DNA of 47,371 nucleotides from Strigomonas culicis. Its lineage: Eukaryota > Euglenozoa > Kinetoplastea > Trypanosomatida > Trypanosomatidae. Below, piece by piece: positions 19,001 through 25,494 of this stretch. The stretch spans positions 1-47,371 of the forward strand of contig AUXH01000069.1 of NCBI GenBank assembly GCA_000482145.1, read 5' to 3'. A model generated the notes under the pieces. The model saw only the letters and a program-made list of their open reading frames with translations, was not told the origin of the DNA and did no database searches. Each line of letters begins with the position of its first letter. The first letter of the stretch is position 1. Made by a program: the position numbers and the translations under genes.

Positions 19001-19126
19001 AAGTGTGCGAGACGTGCTGGGGGAATTCGTCCCCTGTAGCGTGTACAGGTTGGCACCGGTTGCGAGTAGTGGGACCACGGCTGCAATGAACAGAGCTACA
19101 ATCAGAACAGTTATTTTACAGGACAT
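16019..19126 (-). CDS. Multi-span membrane protein with a catalytically degenerate M64-peptidase-like ectodomain
   Basis: A 1035-residue protein with a signal peptide (about 1-25). The ectodomain to about 465 has many N-glycosylation sequons and cysteines. Residues 150-280 follow family M64 (IgA peptidase): DVVVVLVNETEPAG, then LVHYLNRAIAGLQEEYD where the family has HExxH...GLxDEY, then a PNC block, then TATCLMRN and MCPVCKEQL. H189 is kept, but the catalytic Glu is Y190 and the second zinc His is R193, so protease activity is unlikely. Five hydrophobic spans follow (about 471-495, 515-542, 550-575, 579-604, 685-708). The last four, with a Cys-rich loop (605-683) before the final span, resemble a tetraspanin in layout only. 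A cytosolic tail (about 720-1035) starts RRRRMYR and contains an EF-hand-like NSDDEEIGWREF. Probable location: plasma, flagellar or endosomal membrane. Ligand binding or signalling is inference. Confidence 0.82.
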   Translation of the reverse strand: MSCKITVLIVALFIAAVVPLLATGANLYTLQGTNSPSTSRTLTFLSSGYTGVDLFLKDVRFAVSSLYNNSGVVNADPWMRYIPLFNIYAVFEASVDYGASRAHLTNTQCRVTGICDTRVVDNNLGCSFGDPNPYVLECDLQTVMALLNHSPARDVVVVLVNETEPAGVASDGVVYITNTDAYMPYLLVHYLNRAIAGLQEEYDMGFEEAHGDVVFAPNCVHTAAKARELWAYWGLSSDYGSGCTFSNYYAPTATCLMRNLSVGTMCPVCKEQLVLSFYKGGINNTIVTNAETTPLSLVAGRCPTDSVTLYVSRDDGFALSAGPFGYQNDVHITWYNYNGDVLADNAHILHVTNTSNWSFPVTIRLSVVDMSPIVRPSYRTSLFGSTAFFTVHERLANTSCTSIAQLPCLSSSPVLAELAPSMCYTEDANVSETDEVAPPNTTESAARTATASSTARLSMKDVTSRLSSDTASVVVVSSVCSICAALFLISIYSVFFTAGLRQPREVLQLRWRDKFVFYALCALNIVCLAMSVVILTFTVAFIPTRFVFGWRIFACCLVLGTVSHVWLYLNVFALLYRWLYFCAMSSAMLFFFSIGFLAIGAYTLWASTNRYSLVLAESVVNTWTDTAIKSDSVSLCEIQEAMTCSGFNTGCFMTLSSQCPDSCTADYYVNSCREVFLQFLTTQYRLIAIVCIIGCFLFLALAVLDGLYYSFFNLAAISGRRRRMYRLDPNPPVTPITNEEAAKVKKWFYYMCNRHTKKGDPKRDTLDGRLAIHFLETVFAEKLSAEYKELLSQSGLISFDELMCTHFPYAAASVDPKTVSRRQRQETWEFLDNPKGTADDSLDHFKEAVGALSPGTIHTMIQQLIQQRSTTSSIDILDEFTETAKESSNHFLTRALTPTELEGLRGAWIALNPKMSEALSEDQIEVFFLWCHGHPPSGKDELDGFRQTLCINSDDEEIGWREFCFPYAQQALLRDAVDFLRSNGKEIPLGIVGKGQVVREHGAKVAEGCFLPFETEIPNCRVLSYTLDRRLTSNR

Positions 19127-19443
19127 TGTGACTATAAGTTCCTTTCTCCTTGATCTACAATTAAGTTCGTTTTTTTTTTCTCTCTCTCTTTATTACGGAG
19201 GAAAAGGCTAGATTAAACTGTATAAGAAATAAGGAAAGGACGAAGAAAAGTTTTATAGACAACAGGGGAACAAGAAAGAACGCACATATGTGTATATATG
19301 TATTCTTACTATACGATCACTGCCAGTAGTGTAAGAGATTGATAAATCACACGCACGCAAGCACATTCCAAATAAAACATGATAATGAAACAAACAAATA
19401 AAAAATAGGAAGTAAATGTTCTGGATGTTGTTCTATGTAGATT
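19127..19443 (-). other. Intergenic gap
   Basis: This 317-bp AT-rich gap has a minus-strand purine run (the plus strand reads T9 followed by CTCTCTCTC, about 19170-19189). On the minus strand it holds the 5' flank of the M64-like gene and the 3' flank of the GTPase gene. I see no gene. Confidence 0.65.
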
Positions 19444-21576
19444 CTAAGACGGTCTACAACACTGGACCCTGCCCACTGCTATACCATCCGTCCACTGCAA
19501 TACCACGGGGCTACCGACTTGTACCACTTCGGGTCGAAACAGAAATTGACACTCAATGTTCATGGATACATGTGCGGAAGCGTAAGACAGTCTCCGCTCC
19601 TCCTCCGGCATACATCGGAGATGGGAGGAAGAAGAGAGCACGTCGTCTTCCGGTTCGCATTGACAAATCGAGGTGATGCGGATGGCCTGCCGCATGTTCC
19701 TCGAATAGAGAATGGGCTCCATCCCCACCGAGAGCGTTTGGCAGAGCACCTTGACGGTGATGACCAGGACGTCCGTCACGCGCTCGGGCTGGCCCACCAG
19801 CACCTTCCCCTTCCGCATCACATGGACGGCGTCCGGCAGATGGCTTAGCGCAAAGGTCGCCTCATCCCCCGTGAGCGCCTGGCTGACGTAGACGCCGTCG
19901 ACGTGGATGCCGGTGATGGTGACGGGGTGGAAGACGCCGTCATCCGCGGGCCCGACGTAGCAGGCGCGGCCGACCTCCACCGCGCCGTGCGACACGCGGC
20001 CCTTCACGACGGGGCCGATGCTCTTCACCGCGAAGGCGTAGTCCAGCAGTACCTCGAACGGGGGCTGCGACGTCGGCGAGTGGGGCGGCGAGGGGAGGGG
20101 CTGCTGCAGCCGCGCGATGGTGCCGCGGAACGCGGCCAGCCCCTGGCCCGACACGGACGACGTGAAGAAGATGGGCACGCGCCGCTGCTGCACCGCGTCG
20201 TCCGCCAACGGGTCCTCCCTGCTCGTGTCGAGCTGAAACGCGTCCGAGCGGTGCAGCGGCAGCCACGTCTCACAGTACTCGAGCCCCTTCGCGCCGTCCT
20301 CCACCAGGTCGCAGGCGAAGCCGACGCCGTCCAGCACGGCCGCGAGCTCCATCGCGTAGTTGTCCATCTCGAACTCTTCCATGAGGTCGCACTTGGTGAC
20401 CACGAGCAGGAAGGGCGTCTCGATGGCGCTGCACACCTCGGCGTACAGCGTGACCATCTCCACCGGGGACCCGGCAGCGATGCACACACACACATAGTCC
20501 GGCTCGCGGCTCATGAGACCGAAGAGCATCGTCTTGGTGATGTCGCCCCCGACGTCCATGAGCGTGATGAGGCGCTGCTGCGCATTCGGGCCGCCGCGCA
20601 CCGGGCCCATCGGCGACCGCGGCAGCAGCGACGGGCTGTCCAGTCGCTTGCCGGCGAAGCCCATCCGGTGCGCGGACAGGTTCGTCTCGTTCAGCTCCGG
20701 GTTGCTGTCGTGGGGCGTCAGCCCGCGGCTCTCGCTGCTCTCATCACCGCTGTCGCACGGCGTTGTCAACCCGCAGCTGACGGACCACATGCGGGTCACG
20801 ATGCTGGAGGTCTTGCCGGAGTGGATCTCATGCTTGTGGTTGAACAGGGACTGCCGGGTCGAGCCGCTGCCGTCGTCCAGCGTGTCCGTGAGCAGCACGC
20901 CGATCAGCGTGGACTTGCCGCTCTCGACGATGCCGCAGAAGGCGACGCCGACGTCACGGCTGCCGGCGTAGCGGCGGGACACCATCATCTCGGCGCAGCA
21001 CAGCGGCGCCGCGCCGCCGCGCACCGCGCACCGCTGCAACATGGTGGCCTCAAAGCCGAGCGCGGCCGCCATGCGCTGGAGGGTCGAGATGGACTCTTCC
21101 ATCTCGGCAAGGGGGAGGCCGCGCGGCTCGCCATCATCGGCGACGCCCAGCTCGTAGAGGCACTGCCCGTTTCCCTCCGACACGCGGAACTGCATCTGCG
21201 TCACGAGATGCTGAAACCGCAGCTCCGTGATGCCGACGAGGCGCCACTTGTACTCCACATCGCCCTCGTCGTCCTCCGCCGCGAGGCGCTGCACGACGGG
21301 AGCGTCCGCGTCGCCTTCCCACCGGCTCGTCCGCGCACCTGGCGAGGGGGGTGAGACGTGGGGCTCGGACGCCGCGCCGCCGTTGCCCGGGACGCCCGCC
21401 AGTGGCACGGCCAGCGCCGCCGTCTCTGCCGCCGGGCGCAAACGGCGCGTGGTGCAAAAGTGGGACGTGCCGAACACGGGGGAGGCGGGTGGGTGCGCGT
21501 TGCCACCGGCGCGCACCGCATCCGCCGCGACCCCTCCAGCGCAACGTGGTATTCGAAATGCTTCCTTCTCTAACAT
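19444..21576 (-). CDS. GTPBP1/GTPBP2-like translational GTPase with unusual G3 motif
   Basis: A 710-residue GTPase of the GTPBP1/2 subgroup of the EF-Tu/eEF1A class. These proteins act in ribosome rescue and mRNA surveillance in other eukaryotes. Family marks: CLYELGVADDGEPRGL before the G domain; the P-loop GIVESGKST (215-223); NHKHEIHSGKTSSI as G2/switch I (about 246-259); DVGGD as G3 (341-345); TKCD as G4 (394-397); then beta-barrel domains with a Cys-Arg-Pro-Ser terminus. Two oddities stand out. A Ser/Gly/Pro-rich insert of roughly 65 residues lies between switch I and G3. The residue after DxxG is Asp (codon 20542-20544), where GTPBP1 and EF-Tu have the catalytic His. The first 100 residues are low-complexity. 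A candidate splice acceptor AG at 21612-21613 implies a 5' UTR of about 36 nt. Confidence 0.87.
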   Translation of the reverse strand: MLEKEAFRIPRCAGGVAADAVRAGGNAHPPASPVFGTSHFCTTRRLRPAAETAALAVPLAGVPGNGGAASEPHVSPPSPGARTSRWEGDADAPVVQRLAAEDDEGDVEYKWRLVGITELRFQHLVTQMQFRVSEGNGQCLYELGVADDGEPRGLPLAEMEESISTLQRMAAALGFEATMLQRCAVRGGAAPLCCAEMMVSRRYAGSRDVGVAFCGIVESGKSTLIGVLLTDTLDDGSGSTRQSLFNHKHEIHSGKTSSIVTRMWSVSCGLTTPCDSGDESSESRGLTPHDSNPELNETNLSAHRMGFAGKRLDSPSLLPRSPMGPVRGGPNAQQRLITLMDVGGDITKTMLFGLMSREPDYVCVCIAAGSPVEMVTLYAEVCSAIETPFLLVVTKCDLMEEFEMDNYAMELAAVLDGVGFACDLVEDGAKGLEYCETWLPLHRSDAFQLDTSREDPLADDAVQQRRVPIFFTSSVSGQGLAAFRGTIARLQQPLPSPPHSPTSQPPFEVLLDYAFAVKSIGPVVKGRVSHGAVEVGRACYVGPADDGVFHPVTITGIHVDGVYVSQALTGDEATFALSHLPDAVHVMRKGKVLVGQPERVTDVLVITVKVLCQTLSVGMEPILYSRNMRQAIRITSICQCEPEDDVLSSSSHLRCMPEEERRLSYASAHVSMNIECQFLFRPEVVQVGSPVVLQWTDGIAVGRVQCCRPS

Positions 21577-21931
21577 GTAAAAATACGCGTAATTAGGATA
21601 GGTGTATCAAACTAGATGAAGAAAGAGAACAACAAAATAGAAAACTGCGATTCTCATAAATAGAGTATAACAACAACAAAAGAATTGCGACCGGGGGATC
21701 CTCTTAAAAATAAAAATGTAGTATTGTATTGTGCACTTGAGAATTACAAGAAGGAAAGAGGGAGAGAAGGATGTGCATATAAGAGAAGCTTCCAAAGAAA
21801 AAAAAAACATTTGGCTTTGGAATAGGCACAGTCGACGACGATGTTCAGAACCTCCAATAAACAAATGATCGCTCTCACACTTTTTTTTTTAAGGGTAAAT
21901 GAAAATGAGAAAAATCAAAGATGTGCTGCAA
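21577..21931 (-). other. Intergenic gap
   Basis: This 355-bp AT-rich gap has A9-A10 runs and a T10 run near 21882. On the minus strand it contains the GTPase splice region (pyrimidines 21640 to 21616, AG 21613-21612) and the 3' flank of the eL33 gene. I see no gene. Confidence 0.65.
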
Positions 21932-22366
21932 TTAAATCTTGCTGGGGTACAGGTAGACACGGATGCGGCGGCCGATGGCGGAGGCGGGGACGGAGCCGTT
22001 GTTGAACTTGGCGCGGACCATACCAGCGGTACCGTGGGGGCGCGTGACGCGGCCCCAGATGGCGCGGGTGCAGCTGCGGCGCGCGGGCGCCTTGCTCCAG
22101 CGCACACAGCGCTTCACCTTCTTGCCGTGGTAAACGTAGCACACGCGCTTGCCGGTGTACCAGGTGGCGTCGTCGCGCGTGTTCGCGTTCTCGATGCGGA
22201 TGATCGCCGTCTTCTTGCGCTGCCCGTGGAGGCCACGGGTGTAGCCCGCGAGGGTGGCCTTCATATACAGGCGGGGAGCCTTGCGGTTGCGGTTGACATT
22301 GCTGTTCTTCTTCGCAAGCTGGTGGAGCTTCTTGCTCCGGTCGGCGTGCACCTTAGAAGTGGTCAT
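21932..22366 (-). CDS. RPL35A: 60S ribosomal protein eL33 (L35a)
   Basis: A 144-residue eL33 of the cytosolic large ribosomal subunit. The core is unmistakable: RLYMKATLAGYTRGLHGQRK, TAIIRIENANTRDDATWYTG, KRVCYVYHGKKVKRC, then RAIWGRVTRPHGTAGMVRAK, ASAIGRRIRVYLYPSKI. Animal eL33 is about 110 residues and begins near RLY. Here there is a Lys/Asn-rich N-terminal extension of about 31 residues, a common trend in trypanosomatid ribosomal proteins. The ATG at 22364-22366 is set by the splice acceptor only about 20 nt upstream. The frame stays open further upstream, but that part is pyrimidine-tract translation. Confidence 0.97.
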   Translation of the reverse strand: MTTSKVHADRSKKLHQLAKKNSNVNRNRKAPRLYMKATLAGYTRGLHGQRKKTAIIRIENANTRDDATWYTGKRVCYVYHGKKVKRCVRWSKAPARRSCTRAIWGRVTRPHGTAGMVRAKFNNGSVPASAIGRRIRVYLYPSKI

Positions 22367-22932
22367 TAGATTCTCTAAGCAGCTACTGGCGAGAAGAAAA
22401 AAAAAAACAGGAAAAGGAGAGAGAGGGGGGGGAGAGAGAGATGTGATATCATTCAAGAACGATGTACAGTGAGAACACAGAGCAATAACAAGCCTCATTC
22501 TATAAAGAGCACAACGACTATATAAACTAGCATTTACTCGTTCGTTTGGTTTCGTCTGCTCATGCAAACACAATTACAAAAACACCTCGAGAAGCACGCC
22601 AGAATAAATAGTTGAACTACAAGGGAAAAAAAACAGTGATAATGCTCTTTTTCTTGAGACATTTGAGTCCAAGGTTGTTTTTGGTAAAGTGAGATACCGA
22701 TAAAGAAGGTCAAAAAGAAGCATATAAAGAGAGAGTCGTTCGCATAATTCAGTTATTTTATTCTTTTTAAGATCCTGCCCACCTTCTCATCAACTACTGA
22801 AAAGGTGCATAATAAAAAATAAAAGAAAAGGAATCGTTTATGATTGGTTTTTTGTTGATTTGTTTTGTTTATTGTTAGTGTTGGCGGTGACCCTGTTTAC
22901 GTGGACTCAATCCTTCACTGTGTTGTTTGTTG
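22367..22932 (-). other. Intergenic region, about 0.57 kb
   Basis: Beyond the eL33 splice signal this is AT-rich sequence forming the 3' flank of the small membrane-protein gene. I see no structural RNA or gene. Confidence 0.65.
22386..22440 (-). promoter_or_regulatory. Strong trans-splice acceptor for eL33
   Basis: The minus strand carries an almost pure pyrimidine tract of about 50 nt (22440 to 22391) ending in TTCTCGCCAG, with the AG at 22387-22386. The inferred 5' UTR is about 20 nt. This is the clearest splice signal in the window and suits a highly expressed ribosomal protein gene. Confidence 0.7.
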
Positions 22933-23283
22933 CTACATGTTGGAGCCGTAGTTCGGCTGGCTCGACAGCGGCAGCAACGGTTCGCTCTCCCGCCCGGCCC
23001 CCTCCACCTCCATCCAGCTCAGGTACGCGGACACGCGCTCCTCTCTCCCTGCCGGCTCCTGCCTGTCCAGCTGGATGCCTCTAATCGTCAGCACCACAGC
23101 AAGCACCAAGTACATGATGCTCGCACGCCGACAGGCCTTCCCCTTCTGCGCGCAATCCCAACCATTCTCAACCGATACTATCGCCATTGACTTGATACCT
23201 AGGTCAAAGCAGTAGGCGATAACAAACGCGGTGATAGCATTGAGATAGCAAAAGCACATGCATGCCTTTGTGCCAAGTCCCAT
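22933..23283 (-). CDS. Small two-span membrane protein with a dileucine-type tail signal
   Basis: A 116-residue protein that I do not recognise. A hydrophobic, Cys-rich segment (about residues 8-30) and a second one (about 54-70) are joined by a short loop with two cysteines (GWDCAQKGKACRR). The tail (about 71-116) is charged and carries ESEPLLPL, which fits the acidic dileucine sorting pattern [D/E]xxxL[L/I] used by AP adaptors. This suggests a protein of endosomes, lysosomes or Golgi with its tail in the cytosol; that is inference. GC-rich coding bias contrasts with the AT-rich flanks on both sides, which supports a real gene despite its size. Confidence 0.75.
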   Translation of the reverse strand: MGLGTKACMCFCYLNAITAFVIAYCFDLGIKSMAIVSVENGWDCAQKGKACRRASIMYLVLAVVLTIRGIQLDRQEPAGREERVSAYLSWMEVEGAGRESEPLLPLSSQPNYGSNM

Positions 23284-23763
23284 CGTGTTTAAGTGAAGCG
23301 GACACGAATGAAAACAACGAGAAGTGGAACAAAAAAAATGTGAAAAAACGCCCTCTTAAAGAAATACAGCACGTACCTTCTTTTCCTTTTCTCTTTTGTT
23401 CTGCTGCTCCTATGTGATCAACTCTTCCAAGAACTCGAAAAAGGGGGAAACAAAGAAAACAAGCGATGGGAAAAGTTAATACTAAGAGATGGAGAAAACA
23501 AAATGGAAGGGTATGAAAGAGAGAAAGAGATGCGCAGAAGCTATGGCTACACCGCCAGCGACGACCGAGGCAAAGAGGCAATACACATGCACAAAGGGTA
23601 AACAGAAACGCCACGCGGAAGGGCTCATAGAGCCAGTGCAAGGGTGTGATGTAGAGTATAAGGTGTGTCGATTAGCAAAAGGTGTAATAGTACGGAAAGA
23701 TCTAAGAAGAATCTAAGTTTGTCTAGGTAAAAAAGAAAAAAGGTTGCAGATGTAGAGACACGC
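23284..23763 (-). other. Intergenic gap
   Basis: This 480-bp AT-rich gap holds the 5' flank of the small membrane protein and the 3' flank of the 451-residue gene. A 145-codon frame overlapping it is Phe/Leu/Ser-rich, runs into the membrane-protein gene in another frame and is not credible. Confidence 0.65.
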
Positions 23764-25119
23764 TCAGGCGTACGTGGGTGCACGAAGCATAGACTCAATT
23801 TTCTGTAGCCGATCGAAAATAAGCTTTAGCTCCGCTTCGTGGGGCGACGGCTCCTCCTCCGCCCCTTCTTGCTGCTCGCCCTCTGCCCCCGCCGCCGCGT
23901 CGCCGTTGCCGGCCAGCGGCAGCGTGGGCTGCGAGCTGCGACGGTCACGATTGAAGTTGTTGCGGTACACACTGTAATCGCCCCACGGAGACGTGATGGG
24001 GCACACCCGGCTGCGGGGGCTCCCCGACTCCGCGCTCGCGTCGCCATCGTGGTCCGGCTGCTGCTTTTCCTCGCCGTCGTCCCGCGCGGCCTCCTCGTCA
24101 TCGAGGGTCCCCACCGTGTCGGGGAACCGCAGCAGGACGCGTTCGCGCAGCCGCGTCAGGGTGATGTCCTCGCCCTGCGCCACGGGAATGCCCTGCTTGG
24201 CCAGCTCGCACACGCAGCAGTTGCTGTGCGTCAAGCCCTGGTGCGACTGCGCCTCCGCGGCGGCCGCGCTGTGGTAGATGCTGCTCCGGCGGCGCCGCGG
24301 CGCACCCGCGTCGGCCGTGGCCTCCTCCGCCTCACCCAACAGCACCGCGCGCACGAGGTCTTCCGGCACCGTCACGTGCGACACCAGCATGGTCGCCGGC
24401 AGGTCGCGCTCGTGATGCAGGAGCACACTGGAGGCGGCGGCGGCCAGCGTGCGGGACGGGGCGGCCGCCGCACCGCCGCCACCCGCCGCGCCGGGGTGCC
24501 GGGCCAGCTTCTGCCGGGTCCGCGCGTCCGCGGGGTGGAGCAGGCGCTCCGCCGTCGCGTCGTCCGGGAGCGTGTAGCGGAACGCGTAGTAGTTGAACCA
24601 CTTGGACAGCAGCTTGGTCCGCGCCACGCGTCGCTCACCCTCCAGCTCCTGCGCGGTGGGCGGCCACAGCTCGCTCTTGCCCGCCTGGTGGTACGCCTCC
24701 AGCGCCTCCACCTCGTCAGGGGACAGGCTGAGGAGGGTGGAAGAAGGGTCCGCTCCCCTCATGGTCGCAGCATACGCGTCCGGGGAGAGGATGTCGAACG
24801 CTCTCTCGTCGCGTGTGACTTCATTCACACAGAGGCACAGCGTGTCGCCCGCGAAGAGGGAGACGGGGCCTTGGAAGTAGTAGACCCCATTCACGCACAG
24901 CGAGAACGCCTGCGCGTCCCACGGCTGAGCGATGAGCGCAAACCCGGGCCGCAGCGCGCTCCTGGGGCTGCTACAAAAGGAGACCGCTTCAAGACGCACC
25001 TCAACGATGCGCGTGGCATCGCACACGAGGACAGCACTATCACCCACTTTGCATAATGGAATGAAACTGTTTTCTGCCTGAAAACGGGTCCGTATAATTA
25101 GCTTTGGTGTAGCAGACAT
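23764..25119 (-). CDS. Unknown protein with an ordered N-terminal half and a disordered C-terminal half
   Basis: A 451-residue protein that I do not recognise. Residues 1-105 are strand-rich and Cys-containing (for example SLCVNGVYYFQGPVSLFAGD) and may form a beta-sandwich. Residues 130-180 are helical. Ala/Gly-rich low-complexity stretches (about 205-230) and an acidic, Gln/Asp-rich region (about 340-420) follow. The last 25 residues (ELKLIFDRLQKIESMLRA) form a short amphipathic helix that could be a coiled coil. No catalytic motif or membrane span is visible. The frame extends upstream to 25329 through UTR-like pyrimidine sequence; the ATG at 25117-25119 is preferred because coding bias starts there and a pyrimidine tract plus AG (25129-25130) lies just upstream. 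Confidence 0.8.
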   Translation of the reverse strand: MSATPKLIIRTRFQAENSFIPLCKVGDSAVLVCDATRIVEVRLEAVSFCSSPRSALRPGFALIAQPWDAQAFSLCVNGVYYFQGPVSLFAGDTLCLCVNEVTRDERAFDILSPDAYAATMRGADPSSTLLSLSPDEVEALEAYHQAGKSELWPPTAQELEGERRVARTKLLSKWFNYYAFRYTLPDDATAERLLHPADARTRQKLARHPGAAGGGGAAAAPSRTLAAAASSVLLHHERDLPATMLVSHVTVPEDLVRAVLLGEAEEATADAGAPRRRRSSIYHSAAAAEAQSHQGLTHSNCCVCELAKQGIPVAQGEDITLTRLRERVLLRFPDTVGTLDDEEAARDDGEEKQQPDHDGDASAESGSPRSRVCPITSPWGDYSVYRNNFNRDRRSSQPTLPLAGNGDAAAGAEGEQQEGAEEEPSPHEAELKLIFDRLQKIESMLRAPTYA

Positions 25120-25494
25120 CAGGTTGCTCTTCAAAGGAAAAATGACAGAAGGAGAAACAGTAAGGAATGGGAAGAGGGTGAAAGGAAAAAGGTAAAACGA
25201 ACAGTGATATACGTCGCATTCGTTCTTTAGGGGTGCAAAAGAATGAGAACGGTTTTTTATACGGAGTGTATGCAGGCAATGAAGACTGGTATTTGGAATT
25301 CGTTTACAATTTGTTTCTTTTTCTCTCACATGTTTACTCGATACGCTCCCTCCTCCTCGCGAAAAGTCATAACAAAAAGAGAGAGCAGAAAATGAAGGGG
25401 TAATAAGAGTCTATCGATGCAATATACATTAACCATCCTTTACTCTATTTACATAGTTGGCTCGTTCATTACTATACAGTTTTCATACATGGCT
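25120..25494 (-). other. Intergenic gap
   Basis: This 375-bp gap holds the pyrimidine tract on the minus strand (about 25180 to 25134) for the 451-residue gene and the short 3' flank of CCDC146. I see nothing else. Confidence 0.65.

Noticed and set aside
19903..21354. Plus-strand open frame of 483 codons opposite the GTPase gene
   Set aside because: It is an antisense mirror of GC-rich coding sequence, with Arg/His/Val/Leu-rich composition and no motif. The same holds for other long plus-strand frames opposite the 451-residue, CCDC146, ALG2, GBF-like and PP2C genes.
22367..22573. 69-residue N-terminal extension of eL33
   Set aside because: It runs straight through the strong pyrimidine tract and acceptor AG at 22386-22387.
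23204..23641. Minus-strand 145-codon frame overlapping the small membrane-protein gene
   Set aside because: Cys/Phe/Leu-rich and T-rich codon use; overlaps a better-supported gene in another frame.
23839..25056. Plus-strand open frame of 405 codons opposite the 451-residue gene
   Set aside because: Arg/Val/His-rich shadow frame with no recognisable domain; the minus-strand frame has normal protein composition and a splice signal.
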